This document shows, piece after piece, positions 31,373-40,351 of a stretch of DNA of 64,000 bases. The notes under the pieces are model-generated. The model was not told the DNA's origin. It made no database searches and saw only the letters and a list, made by a program, of their open reading frames with translations. The translations under genes were made by a program, and so were the position numbers. Origin of the DNA: Solibaculum mannosilyticum (GTDB lineage Bacteria; Bacillota; Clostridia; Oscillospirales; Acutalibacteraceae). Where the stretch lies: positions 2,346,501-2,410,500 of the forward strand of contig NZ_AP023321.1 in NCBI RefSeq assembly GCF_015140235.1, in the 5' to 3' direction. Positions within the stretch are counted from its first letter, which is position 1; each line of letters begins with the position of its first letter.

Positions 31373-33052
31373 TCAGAACAATCCGGTGATTCGGCCTGAC
31401 GCATCTACATCAATCGCTTGGGCTGCCGGTGCTTTGGGGAGGCCCGGCATCGTCATGATACTGCCTGTCAAAGCCACCACAAAACCGGCTCCAGCCGATA
31501 CTTTTACCCCACGTACTGTGATGGTAAAATCTTTCGGCCAGCCCAGCTTGTCCTTATCATCCGAGAAGGAGTACTGGGTTTTGGCCATGCACACCGGCAG
31601 GTCTCCAAAACCAAGATGCTCCAACTTATCCAATTCTCTGTCCGCTGCAGGTTCAAAGCGGACATCCGACGCTCCATATACCTTCTGCGCCACTGTGCGG
31701 ATCTTATCCCGAAGAGGCATCTCGTCAGGATAGATAGGAGCAAAATGATTTTCCATCCGCTCTATAACGTCCATAACTTTCTGCGCTAGCTGAATGCCTC
31801 CAGCGCCTCCCTTTTCCCATACCTCCGAAAGGGCCACTGGTACGCCCAATTCACCGCAGCGATGTTCCACCAGGTCTAACTCAGCCTGAGTGTCGGTTGG
31901 GAACCGGTTGACGGCTACCACTGCCGGCAGTCCAAACACTTTCGTGATATTTTCAATATGATGGAGCAAATTGGGCAGGCCTTTCTCCAGCGCCTCCAGG
32001 TTTTCTTCCCCAAGACGCGCTTTTTCTACACCGCCATGGTGTTTTAACGCTCGGACTGTCGCTACAATCACCACTGCATCCGGCTTAAGTCCGGCCATAC
32101 GGCATTTGATATCAAAAAACTTTTCCGCTCCCAGATCGGCGCCGAATCCCGCCTCAGTCACCACATAATCGGCCAGCTTTAACGCCAGACGCGTCGCCAT
32201 GACACTGTTGCATCCATGGGCGATGTTGGCAAACGGACCGCCGTGAACAAATGCAGGCGTATGTTCCAGGGTCTGCACCAAATTGGGTTTGATAGCGTCT
32301 TTTAAAAGGGCCGTCATAGCACCGTGGGCTTTGAGATCCCCTGCTGTGACCGGCTGGTCGTCATAGGTATACCCCACAACGATCCTGGCAAGGCGCGCTT
32401 TCAGATCCTCCAGATCCTGTGCCAGGCATAGTACCGCCATAATCTCCGACGCCACTGTGATGTCGTACCCATCCTCTCGGGGGGTGCCGTTGACGCGGCC
32501 GCCTAGGCCATCCACCACAAAACGGAGTTGACGGTCATTCATATCTACGCACCGCTTCCAAGTGATGCGCCTGGGATCGATCCCCAGCTCATTTCCGTGA
32601 TAGATATGATTGTCTATCATCGCGGCTAAAAGATTATTGGCCGCACTGATGGCGTGCATATCGCCAGTAAAATGAAGGTTGATATCCTCCATAGGCACTA
32701 CCTGGGCATATCCGCCGCCGGCCGCGCCTCCCTTGATGCCGAACACAGGACCCAAAGACGGTTCACGCAGGCACAGCATCACTTTTTTCTCCAATTTTCC
32801 AAACGCATCCGCCAGCCCTACACTGGTCGTCGTTTTCCCCTCTCCCGCTGGCGTGGGCGAAATGGCGGTCACCAGGATCAGCTTACCGTTTGGACGGTCC
32901 TGTAAGCTGTCGAGCAGATTGTTATCCACTTTGGCTTTGGTACGGCCGTAGGGTTCCAAGCTGTCCGCTGGGATGCCCGCTTTTTCAGCAATGGATGCAA
33001 TAGGCTGCATCTGGGCCTCCTGCGCAATTTGAATATCCGATTTGATTTTCAT
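31373..33052 (-). CDS. fhs: Formate-tetrahydrofolate ligase
   Basis: 559 residues from ATG 33052, full length. The P-loop-like ATP site is [15 protein letters not shown], and the signatures [27 protein letters not shown] and [22 protein letters not shown]-type stretch ([19 protein letters not shown]) are clear. It makes 10-formyl-THF from formate, ATP and THF in the cytosol, feeding purine synthesis and, in acetogens, the methyl branch of the Wood-Ljungdahl pathway. Single-gene unit with its own promoter and terminator; no other pathway genes are adjacent. Confidence 0.97.
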   Translation of the reverse strand: MKIKSDIQIAQEAQMQPIASIAEKAGIPADSLEPYGRTKAKVDNNLLDSLQDRPNGKLILVTAISPTPAGEGKTTTSVGLADAFGKLEKKVMLCLREPSLGPVFGIKGGAAGGGYAQVVPMEDINLHFTGDMHAISAANNLLAAMIDNHIYHGNELGIDPRRITWKRCVDMNDRQLRFVVDGLGGRVNGTPREDGYDITVASEIMAVLCLAQDLEDLKARLARIVVGYTYDDQPVTAGDLKAHGAMTALLKDAIKPNLVQTLEHTPAFVHGGPFANIAHGCNSVMATRLALKLADYVVTEAGFGADLGAEKFFDIKCRMAGLKPDAVVIVATVRALKHHGGVEKARLGEENLEALEKGLPNLLHHIENITKVFGLPAVVAVNRFPTDTQAELDLVEHRCGELGVPVALSEVWEKGGAGGIQLAQKVMDVIERMENHFAPIYPDEMPLRDKIRTVAQKVYGASDVRFEPAADRELDKLEHLGFGDLPVCMAKTQYSFSDDKDKLGWPKDFTITVRGVKVSAGAGFVVALTGSIMTMPGLPKAPAAQAIDVDASGRITGLF

Positions 33053-33096
33053 CAAGCTCCCATCCTCCTCGCGGTCATACAAAATAAATTAGTGCT

Positions 33097-33125
33097 ATTA
33101 TACCTCTTTTTCCTATTTTCCACAA
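33097..33125 (-). promoter_or_regulatory. Sigma-A promoter of fhs
   Basis: Minus strand TTGTGG (33120-33125), 17-nt spacer, perfect TATAAT (33097-33102). Confidence 0.8.
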
Positions 33126-33331
33126 GCCTTTTCGCCTGTTTTGTCTAGAACCTTGTATTTTATTCCTATAAATATCCTCTGTTTACTCCAATTGCCTATC
33201 AGATGTTGTCTTCCTTTTTATGATTTGTAAGGGAATCCCCATAAAATCATCTGAATTCCGAAAGAAAATCGTAAAAAACTTTATACCGTTTCGGCATAAA
33301 CTGATAACAGCCAAAAGAAAGGACGATTGTT

Positions 33332-34039
33332 ATGGAGTTTATCGCCAACCGAGGAAAAGATATCGCCATCCAAGTGGACGGCGTTACCTATCTCCGTCAT
33401 GCCATCCGCACCCATTTTGCGGGCATCGGCGAAGATTATCTGAAGCTTATAGAACGTTATGCTTTACCCCTCTATCAGCAGGGGGATATTTTATGCATCA
33501 GTGAGAAAATTATCTCCCTGTGCCAACGGCGGGTGGTGTTCCGAGATGAATTAAAAGTAGGGTGTCTTGCTCGATTCCTCTCCCGCTTTGCCTCTCACAG
33601 TTCGGCCGGCATCGGAGTGGACAGCCCCTATAAAATGCAGTTTGCCGTTGAGCACTGCGGTAGGATCAAAGTCCTGTGGGCCGCATTGTTGGCCGGCATT
33701 GGCAAATTGCTGGGCAAAAAGGGGCTTTTTTATCAAATTGTGGGACAAGAAGTATCCGGTCTGGATGGATTTTACGACAAGGAATTCCCTATCTACGGCA
33801 ACTTTGGGATCCGTATCCCAGCCCATCCTCATCAAGTCTGTGACGAGATCCAGCAAAAGACGGGGATCCCCTGCATGATCGTGGATGCAAACGATTTGGG
33901 TGTGGAGATCCTGGGACATTCCAGCACCCTCCCCTTCACCGACGGCCAGCTTTGTTCTCTCATTCGGGACAATCCCGCCGGCCAGTCCACCCAAATGACC
34001 CCTCTCATCCTCATCCGTAAGCTGCCGTCTGTCGCTTGA
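33332..34039 (+). CDS. CofE-like (F420-0:L-glutamate ligase fold) protein
   Basis: 235 residues, AAAGGA upstream of ATG 33332. It matches the F420_ligase fold: ILCISEKIISLCQ corresponds to the conserved SxK(I/V)xS loop, and GIGVDSPYKMQF and PCMIVDANDLGVEILG are typical of Firmicute homologues. The archaeal/actinobacterial enzyme adds glutamate to F420-0, but Clostridia of this kind are not known for F420, so the substrate here is probably a different carboxylate. Single gene between fhs (divergent) and putP (convergent). Confidence 0.75.
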   Translation: MEFIANRGKDIAIQVDGVTYLRHAIRTHFAGIGEDYLKLIERYALPLYQQGDILCISEKIISLCQRRVVFRDELKVGCLARFLSRFASHSSAGIGVDSPYKMQFAVEHCGRIKVLWAALLAGIGKLLGKKGLFYQIVGQEVSGLDGFYDKEFPIYGNFGIRIPAHPHQVCDEIQQKTGIPCMIVDANDLGVEILGHSSTLPFTDGQLCSLIRDNPAGQSTQMTPLILIRKLPSVA

Positions 34040-34062
34040 TCAGCGTACGATTCTTAAAAAAT

Positions 34063-34108
34063 AACCGTCGGTTCCCATGAGAAGGAAACCGACGGTTTCT
34101 TGCTTTTA
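34063..34108. terminator. Terminator between the CofE-like gene and putP
   Basis: Perfect 11-bp stem AACCGTCGGTT (34063-34073) / AACCGACGGTT (34087-34097), followed by TCTTGCTTTT; usable from both sides. Confidence 0.8.
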
Positions 34109-34176
34109 AAGATTTATCCTGCTATGTCTCAGAACTTACTGCAAAGGGAAACCACCGGCTATCAAAAGCAACCTGT

Positions 34177-35736
34177 TTAGCTATCCCCTTTGTTGAGCGC
34201 TACCTCTTGGAATTCCTCGACCATATCCTGAGAGGGGCCCTTGCCCACAAGGCTGAATACCACAATAAGGAGGGAGGAAATCAGGAATCCCGGGATGATG
34301 GAATAAAGTCCGGTACCCACTCCCAAGTTTACCAAGCCGTCAGCGCCTGGCATCATGGGAATATAATCCCATACAATGACCGTCAAGCCGCCGCCGATCA
34401 TACCGGCCAGGGCGCCGCTGCGCGTGGTCTTTTTCCAGAAAAGCGAAAACAAAACCAGCGGGCCAAAGGTAGAGCCAAAGCCCGACCATGCGTTGGATAC
34501 CAAATCCATGATGCTGGATTTAGGATCCCGGGCGATGAAGTAGGCGACCACTGCCACTGCCAATACAGCAATTCGGCTGACCCAAAGCAATTTCTTATCC
34601 GACGCTTTTTTGTCGATAGCCACTTTGTAAATATCGCTGGACAAGGAAGATGCCGTCACCAGCAACTGGGAATCAGCCGTCGACATAATAGCTGCCAGTA
34701 TGCCGCACAGGAACAGTCCTCCGATAATCGCCACCGGCACAAAGGCCCCCGGCTCAATAAACAGCTTCTGAATGGTGCGGATAAAGATGGATTCCTGATC
34801 CGCCACCCCATTTGCAGGATCATACAGTCCCGTGACAAACGCACGGCCAATAATGCCTACAAATACCGCACAAGTCAAGGAGATAATGACCCAGACAATA
34901 GCGATGATACGGGATTTCTTAACCGAACGCTGGTCCTTGATGGCCATAAAACGAACCAGGATATGAGGCATGCCAAAGTAGCCAAGCGCCCAGGCTAATT
35001 GGGAGATAATGCTGATGAAAGAGGTATTTTGTCCGTTTGTCTCCTTAAGGGGATCCAGGAAGGTGGGACTGACGCCGTTGAGGGCTTCTCCCACTTCGCT
35101 TACGCCCCCCACTGCCATACAGGCCAGGATCGGCACTGCCAGAATAGCCACCAGCATCAGAAGCCCCTGGACAAAGTCCGTCCAGCATACGGCCAGGAAT
35201 CCGCCCAGGAAGGTGTAAGCCAGGATGATCAATACACCGATAAGCAACGCCACCTGATAGTCGATTCCGAACACAGTGGAAAACAGTTTGCCTCCCGACA
35301 CAAAGGCCGAGGCGGAATAAACAGTGAAAAAGATGATGATAAACACAGCCGACGCCATACGCAAAACCCGGCTCTTATCCCGGAACCGGTTTTCAAAATA
35401 CTCCGGCAAAGTCAGGGAATCCCCGGCCTTGATGGTGTACCGGCGAAGCCGGGATGCCACAATGGACCAGTTGAGCACAGTACCAATGCCCAATCCTACG
35501 GCAATCCAGATCTGGCCGGTGCCAAAGGCGTATACCGCTCCCGGCAGACCCATCAGCAGCCAGCCCGACATATCCGACGCCTGGGCCGACATCGCTGCTA
35601 CCCAGGAGTTCAGGCCCCTGCCGCCCAGCAGGTAATCGGACAGGCTGTTTGACTTTTTGTAGCATAAAACACCGATGCCCAGCATCAGAGCCATATACAC
35701 TACAAATGCAACGATAATGCCTGTGTTTCCTGTCAT
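34177..35736 (-). CDS. putP: Sodium/proline symporter
   Basis: 519 residues from ATG 35736 (GAGGAG, 7-nt spacing; the long upstream frame lacks a site). SSS-family transporter with about 13 TM helices. The start YLLGGRGLNSWVAAMSAQASDMSGWLLMG is characteristic of PutP, with Na+-site residues in TM1, and ADSQLLVTASSLSSDIYK and SNAWSGFGSTFGPLVLFSLF are typical family signatures. It imports proline with Na+. A palindrome just after the predicted transcription start suggests repressor control. Confidence 0.92.
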   Translation of the reverse strand: MTGNTGIIVAFVVYMALMLGIGVLCYKKSNSLSDYLLGGRGLNSWVAAMSAQASDMSGWLLMGLPGAVYAFGTGQIWIAVGLGIGTVLNWSIVASRLRRYTIKAGDSLTLPEYFENRFRDKSRVLRMASAVFIIIFFTVYSASAFVSGGKLFSTVFGIDYQVALLIGVLIILAYTFLGGFLAVCWTDFVQGLLMLVAILAVPILACMAVGGVSEVGEALNGVSPTFLDPLKETNGQNTSFISIISQLAWALGYFGMPHILVRFMAIKDQRSVKKSRIIAIVWVIISLTCAVFVGIIGRAFVTGLYDPANGVADQESIFIRTIQKLFIEPGAFVPVAIIGGLFLCGILAAIMSTADSQLLVTASSLSSDIYKVAIDKKASDKKLLWVSRIAVLAVAVVAYFIARDPKSSIMDLVSNAWSGFGSTFGPLVLFSLFWKKTTRSGALAGMIGGGLTVIVWDYIPMMPGADGLVNLGVGTGLYSIIPGFLISSLLIVVFSLVGKGPSQDMVEEFQEVALNKGDS

Positions 35737-35852
35737 AATTGTTCTCCTCGCTTCCAATCTTCTTCCTTTTCTTGCGGCGATTCCTCCCGCTGCCATACAA
35801 AAGCAGAAAGGACGCCATTTCCCCCTCCCCTGGGGAAATACAGAATAAATTA

Positions 35853-35909
35853 CGCACATCCAATGTGCGACACTTTGTTTATTATACAGGAATCCCTTTC
35901 CAAAAGCAA
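35853..35909 (-). promoter_or_regulatory. putP promoter with downstream palindromic operator candidate
   Basis: Minus strand TTGCTT (35904-35909), 17-nt spacer, TATAAT (35881-35886). Immediately downstream of the expected start lies the perfect palindrome CGCACAT-cca-ATGTGCG (35853-35869). The 35910-36098 stretch beyond it holds nothing I can support. Confidence 0.7.
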
Positions 35910-36098
35910 GAAAAAACGCCTATCATCTTATCCCTTTCTGCTGTATTTTCGTATTCTTTGTCAAAAATCTGGGTGGATTGTCGTTTCTCCAAGTCAAAGG
36001 ATCCCCTTTAAAAGGATCAAAGTCTTTTGATATCCCAGTCTTTTTTCGCCGTAAAAATTTCTGATTTTTTTGCTTGTGATGCATTTTTGCATTACCTC

Positions 36099-36127
36099 TT
36101 GCAATCCGACTGCATTTAAGATAAAAT
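36099..36127 (+). promoter_or_regulatory. Promoter of tRNA-Leu
   Basis: TTGCAA (36099-36104), 17-nt spacer, TAAAAT (36122-36127); the tRNA begins 12 nt after the -10. Confidence 0.8.
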
Positions 36128-36139
36128 AAGGTTTAGTAT

Positions 36140-36224
36140 GCGGATGTGGCGGAATTGGCAGACGCCCTGGATTTAGGATCCAGTGACTTCGGTCGTAGGG
36201 GTTCGAGTCCCCTCATCCGCACCA
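36140..36224 (+). tRNA. tRNA-Leu (anticodon UAG), CCA encoded
   Basis: 85 nt with a long variable arm (class II). Acceptor GCGGATG/CATCCGC, D-arm GGCGGAATTGGCAGACGC, anticodon stem CTGGA-TTTAGGA-TCCAG with anticodon TAG reading CUA, variable arm TGACTTCGGTCG-type, T-arm AGGGGTTCGAGTCCCCT, and an encoded 3' CCA. Confidence 0.97.
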
Positions 36225-36226
36225 GG

Positions 36227-36268
36227 CAGAGCCTGGAGCCATGCCGCACTCCAGGCTTCTCTTTTTTC
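36227..36268 (+). terminator. Terminator after tRNA-Leu
   Basis: Stem AGCCTGGAG / CTCCAGGCT with a 10-nt loop followed by TCTCTTTTTT. A degraded second copy of the pattern (TACTCCAAGCTCTCCTTTTTT) lies about 55 nt downstream. Confidence 0.85.
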
Positions 36269-36379
36269 CCTAAGGATCCTTCTCGATACCTTCTGGGCAG
36301 AGTTCGGAATCATGTTGTACTCCAAGCTCTCCTTTTTTCTTAGTGTCCTTCAAATGGTTGCTACAAAAGCCGTTTTATA

Positions 36380-36450
36380 AAGTGGACGGGTGACGTCCCG
36401 GCAGGCCGCCAACTGCAAGGTGCGCATCCCAAGCAGGGGTGCGCTTTTTT
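36380..36450 (+). promoter_or_regulatory. Structured leader ending in an intrinsic terminator before the lipoprotein operon
   Basis: Three hairpins in a row: GGACG-ggtga-CGTCC (36383-36398), GCAG-gccgccaa-CTGC (36401-36416), then terminator GCGCATCCC (36422-36430) / GGGGTGCGC (36436-36444) with TTTTTT. The gene starts 47 nt later. A compact structured RNA before a terminator is typical of riboswitches or small RNAs; I cannot match a known class. Confidence 0.55.
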
Positions 36451-36496
36451 CATGTTATCTTTGGATCCGTCTGATCCATTCCAAAAGGAGGTCTCT

Positions 36497-37945
36497 ATGA
36501 AACGTCTTACCCGTTTGCTTGTATTTGCTGTGGTTTTATCTCTGCTGTGCGCCTCCCTCAGCGCTTGTTACGGTAAGGACGGCAAAGTGACCGCTGGATT
36601 TAATCCCAATAATCTTCTGCGGCCGCCCCGTTTGACCGGCGATCAAGCCGGCGTCCAAAAGGCGCTGAGTGACAATATCTCTAAAAAATATACGTTGAAA
36701 TATCCCCGCAGCGGCGATTACCGTTCGGCTGTGGTGTATCAGGATCTCAATGGGGACGGTTTGGATGAAGTCCTGGCGTTTTATAAATTGGCCGATGAGT
36801 CGCTGATCCATATTATGATGCTGCAATGCGAGATAGACGAAAATGGGCAAGAGTCATGGAGCTGTGTCAGCGATACCCCGGCCCCCAGTTCGGAGATGGA
36901 ATTCATTTCATTTGAGGACCTGGATGATGACGGCCGTCCGGAGGTCATCACTGGCTGGAGATCGGCTAGTCCTGTGGAAAATCAGATTGTAGTGCACTCC
37001 ATGCAGGGCAATTCCTTAAGCCAGCGGTTTAGCGAGAAATACACCGAGGCTCAAGTGGTGGATCTGGATGACGACGGGATTTTGGAACTGCTGCTCATTT
37101 CCCTGGATTCCACCACCCTGACCGCTTCGGCCAATCTTTATAAGTTGCAGAAGGGCAGCGACGGCAAAAGCAGCTTCGACTTGATGGGTACCACCCCTAT
37201 GGACGGTTATGTATCCTCCGGCTCCAGCAATAGCCCTTATGCATCGGTTGCGGTGGGTGAACTGCGCCCCGGGATTACGGCCGTCTTTGTGGACGGGTAC
37301 AAGAGTTCCACCACTTCCAGCGCCAGCTTTACTTCTTCCATCACGGAAGTGCTCTACTGGCGTCAGGAGGATTCCCAGCTTGTAAACCTCTTCTTTAACA
37401 CGCAGACGCAGACGGTAGAAGAAACCTATCGCCCTGTGCAGATGGTGTCGTCCGACATCAATGGAGACGGCTGGATCGAGATTCCCTCTGTCCGGGAACT
37501 GCCCGGGTATGAGAAAAAACCGGAAGCTGATAAATTATGGCTGACCAACTGGATGCATTATAACGGCTATCAGGATGGGAGCCAGGGGTTTGACAAAGAA
37601 GTGGCCCTCTCCTGTGTCATGAACAAGGCGGAAGGGTACTATTTCTCCTTCCCCGACGAATGGTTGGGCTATGTGACGGCCCAGAATCAGCCTGGGGACC
37701 GTACCCTCACCTTTTACCGGTGGGATTCGTCCTCTAACCCGGCCCAGATGGGGGAACCGCTGCTGCATATCCGGGTAGTGCAGTCGGCCCAATGGAACGC
37801 CAGTCCGCCGGAAGGGTATTTCCGGGTGATGTCCAAAGGCGATATCGTCCTGGCTGCGCAGATCACCGATGCCGGCCTAAACGACGAGGAATTGGGTCTT
37901 TCAGAAAATATGGTCATCAGTTCTTTGAGCTGGTTTAACAGTTGA
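36497..37945 (+). CDS. Lipoprotein with Ca-binding-type DxDxDG repeats
   Basis: 482 residues from ATG 36497 (AAAAGGAGG). The signal peptide MKRLTRLLVFAVVLSLLCASLSAC has a lipobox cysteine at residue 24. Four FG-GAP/VCBS-like acidic loops follow: DLNGDGLDE, DLDDDGRPE, DLDDDGILE and DINGDGWIE, suggesting a beta-propeller that binds calcium. The last third (EGYYFSFPDEWLGYVTAQ) is a separate domain. It is anchored outside the membrane. It heads an operon with a response regulator (44-nt gap) and a histidine kinase, so it may modulate that sensor. Confidence 0.85.
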   Translation: MKRLTRLLVFAVVLSLLCASLSACYGKDGKVTAGFNPNNLLRPPRLTGDQAGVQKALSDNISKKYTLKYPRSGDYRSAVVYQDLNGDGLDEVLAFYKLADESLIHIMMLQCEIDENGQESWSCVSDTPAPSSEMEFISFEDLDDDGRPEVITGWRSASPVENQIVVHSMQGNSLSQRFSEKYTEAQVVDLDDDGILELLLISLDSTTLTASANLYKLQKGSDGKSSFDLMGTTPMDGYVSSGSSNSPYASVAVGELRPGITAVFVDGYKSSTTSSASFTSSITEVLYWRQEDSQLVNLFFNTQTQTVEETYRPVQMVSSDINGDGWIEIPSVRELPGYEKKPEADKLWLTNWMHYNGYQDGSQGFDKEVALSCVMNKAEGYYFSFPDEWLGYVTAQNQPGDRTLTFYRWDSSSNPAQMGEPLLHIRVVQSAQWNASPPEGYFRVMSKGDIVLAAQITDAGLNDEELGLSENMVISSLSWFNS

Positions 37946-37989
37946 CGCCCTGACGGGGTATTTTAGCACAATGAAAGAGGGTCTGTTTG

Positions 37990-38691
37990 ATGAAACGCAT
38001 TTTAGTGGCGGAGGATGAAGCTGCCATTCGGGAATTTGTCGTGATCAACTTAAAACGCGCGGGCTATGAGGTGTGGGAAGCGGAAAACGGTCAGGAAGCT
38101 CTGGATCTCTTTGACCAGCAGAATGGGGATTTTGACATCGCCCTACTGGATGTCATGATGCCAATCCTGGATGGCTTTGCCGTGTGCCGCGAGCTGAGAA
38201 AACGCAGTCAAAACATCGGCATCATCATGTTGACCGCCCGCACCCAGGAAATGGATCGGGTCAGCGGCCTGATGCTGGGCGCCGACGACTATGTCACAAA
38301 ACCCTTTTCCCCTTCGGAACTGGTGGCCCGGGTGGATGCTTTGCACCGCCGCGTTGCGGTCCAATCGCCGGCGGAGAAAAAACAGGTTAAGGAAGAGGTG
38401 GTGTCGGGCGACTTCACCCTCAACCTGGTCAACCGCACCCTCTCCAACAAGGGAAAACTCATCGATTTAACCCATGTGGAATTCCAGATCATGGAGTATT
38501 TTCTCAGCAATCCCGGTAAAGCTCTGGACCGCACTGATATCCTCAACCGGGTCTGGGGCGAGGGGTACTACGGCGAAGAAAAGATTGTGGACGTCAATGT
38601 CCGCCGCCTGCGCATGAAGGTAGAGGAAGAGCCTTCTCATCCCAAACATATTGTAACGGTTTGGGGGCTGGGGTATAAATGGCAGGCTTAA
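37990..38691 (+). CDS. OmpR/PhoB-family response regulator
   Basis: 233 residues from ATG 37990 (AGAGGG, 8-nt spacing). Receiver domain with acidic pocket EDE, phospho-acceptor Asp54 in ALLDVMMP, Thr in IIMLTARTQ and Lys in DDYVTKPFSPSELVAR. The C-terminal winged helix has VEFQIMEYFLSNPGKALDRTDIL and VDVNVRRLRMKVE. It is transcribed with the histidine kinase downstream and the lipoprotein upstream. Targets unknown; cell-envelope stress is a reasonable guess from context. Confidence 0.95.
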   Translation: MKRILVAEDEAAIREFVVINLKRAGYEVWEAENGQEALDLFDQQNGDFDIALLDVMMPILDGFAVCRELRKRSQNIGIIMLTARTQEMDRVSGLMLGADDYVTKPFSPSELVARVDALHRRVAVQSPAEKKQVKEEVVSGDFTLNLVNRTLSNKGKLIDLTHVEFQIMEYFLSNPGKALDRTDILNRVWGEGYYGEEKIVDVNVRRLRMKVEEEPSHPKHIVTVWGLGYKWQA

Positions 38692-38752
38692 CCCTCGTGG
38701 GAGCCGGCTTATTCAGCCTCTGGGATAGTAACCGGTTAGGAGGGACTGTGGC

Positions 38753-40201
38753 ATGGCTGTAAAAGGCATCACCCAACGGTGGGTACTCAATGGATTAGGG
38801 CTTATTCTGGCCATCCTGGTGGTATTGGAGCTGGGTATGGCATTCATTGTCCGCTCCTACTATTACGGGGAGGTGTACGACTCCCTCAACCGTCTCATGT
38901 GGAGCACATTGGATTCCTTTACCAAATACGCGGAGAGCTCCGACGCTGAATTCCGCATCGGATGCCAGCAGGCATTGGAAAACTTCCAGCTCAAGGAAAA
39001 CGTTGAGCTGATGGTCATCGGGAGCGACGGCGTGCCCCTTTTGTCGTCCACAGGCTTCCCGCCGGATACCTCCCAGCCTATGGATGACTATGAAACAGCC
39101 AAAAATTCCAACGGCAACCGCATCGGCAGTACGGAATTCAATCTGACCAGCGGTGAACATGTAATGGCTTACACCGCTTTGCTGAGCCGTTCGGAAAATA
39201 CCCAGAACTTAAGGGCCATCCGTATGGTCGTCTCTCTGGAGCCTACCGATCAACAGGTCTTTATCATCGTAGCCATACTGCTGGCGGTGGGCATCGCCAT
39301 TATCCTATTCGTCATTATGTCGGGCTCCTACTTCATCAGCTCCATCGTCACGCCGGTGCGAAACATCGGCCAGACAGCCCGCCGCATCGCTTTGGGGGAT
39401 TTTGACGCAAGGCTTCAGAAAAAATATGACGACGAAATCGGCGATCTGTGCGACACCATCAACTATATGGCCAGCGAACTCAGCACCAACGAGCGTATGA
39501 AAAACGATTTTATCTCTTCTGTCTCCCACGAGCTGCGTACCCCGTTGACCGCCATCAAGGGATGGGGGGAGACGCTGATGGATCCCTCCCTCGTGGATCC
39601 GGAAACTTTCCAAAAGGGTATGAGCGTCATCGTCAGCGAATCGGAACGTCTTTCGGGGATTGTGGAAGAGCTTCTGGACTTCTCCCGCATCCAAAGCGGA
39701 CGCATGACGCTGAAGATGGAACGCATCGATATTCTGGCTGAGTTGGGTGAAGCGGTTGTGATGTTCCGGGAACGTTCCCGCCGGGAGAACATCGAACTCC
39801 TGTACCACGAGCCGGAGATCCTTCCTCCCGTCGTGGGCGACCGCAACCGTCTCAAGCAGGTGTTTGTCAACATCCTGGACAACGCCTTTAAGTATTCCGA
39901 TCCAGGCGGCCGGATACGCGTGGACGCCTGTGAAATCAACTGTATGATCCAAGTGGTCATCAGCGACAGCGGCTGCGGTATCCCGGCAAAGGATCTCCCC
40001 CGCATCAAGGAGAAATTCTACAAGGCCAACCACACCCGCCGCGGTTCCGGTATCGGACTTGCCGTGGTGGATGAGATCGTCTCCCTGCACGGCGGTTCTT
40101 TGGATATCCGCTCTACCGAGGGCGTTGGTACGGACGTTATCATCCGCATCCCCGTGGCCAAGATGGAGTCGGACAATCCTCCTGAACAGATCCAACCTTA
40201 A
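38753..40201 (+). CDS. Sensor histidine kinase (HAMP-HisKA-HATPase)
   Basis: 482 residues. Two TM helices (about 13-33 and 169-191) enclose an extracellular sensor of about 135 residues, followed by HAMP (about 192-245). HisKA carries the phosphorylated His259 in SVSHELRTPLTAIKGW. The ATPase domain has NILDNAFKYSD (N box), SDSGCGIPAKDLPRI (G1) and GSGIGLAVVDEI (G2). It is a partner of the upstream response regulator. AGGAGGGACTGTGGC precedes the ATG. Confidence 0.95.
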   Translation: MAVKGITQRWVLNGLGLILAILVVLELGMAFIVRSYYYGEVYDSLNRLMWSTLDSFTKYAESSDAEFRIGCQQALENFQLKENVELMVIGSDGVPLLSSTGFPPDTSQPMDDYETAKNSNGNRIGSTEFNLTSGEHVMAYTALLSRSENTQNLRAIRMVVSLEPTDQQVFIIVAILLAVGIAIILFVIMSGSYFISSIVTPVRNIGQTARRIALGDFDARLQKKYDDEIGDLCDTINYMASELSTNERMKNDFISSVSHELRTPLTAIKGWGETLMDPSLVDPETFQKGMSVIVSESERLSGIVEELLDFSRIQSGRMTLKMERIDILAELGEAVVMFRERSRRENIELLYHEPEILPPVVGDRNRLKQVFVNILDNAFKYSDPGGRIRVDACEINCMIQVVISDSGCGIPAKDLPRIKEKFYKANHTRRGSGIGLAVVDEIVSLHGGSLDIRSTEGVGTDVIIRIPVAKMESDNPPEQIQP

Positions 40202-40216
40202 GTAAACCAATACGAA

Positions 40217-40263
40217 CAAATCCCCCTGCATCTCAAAAAAGCGATGCAGGGGGATTTGTTTTG
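40217..40263 (+). terminator. Terminator of the two-component operon
   Basis: Perfect 16-bp stem CAAATCCCCCTGCATC / GATGCAGGGGGATTTG with a 10-nt loop and TTTTG. Confidence 0.95.
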
Positions 40264-40351
40264 ATAATCGAGGGGGATTGATGGGGATTGTCGATTTTAT
40301 ATATGAAAACAGTATCTGCCCCAGGGAGCGCGGGCAGTGCTGTTGTTTCCC

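Noticed and set aside
36380-36450. Assignment of the structured leader to a known riboswitch (ZTP, THF, guanidine, c-di-GMP)
   Set aside because: None of the conserved core motifs of these classes could be matched; left as unassigned.
39305-40231. 308-codon ORF antisense to the histidine kinase
   Set aside because: Complementary-strand shadow of the HisKA/HATPase region; His-rich composition is an artefact of the frame.
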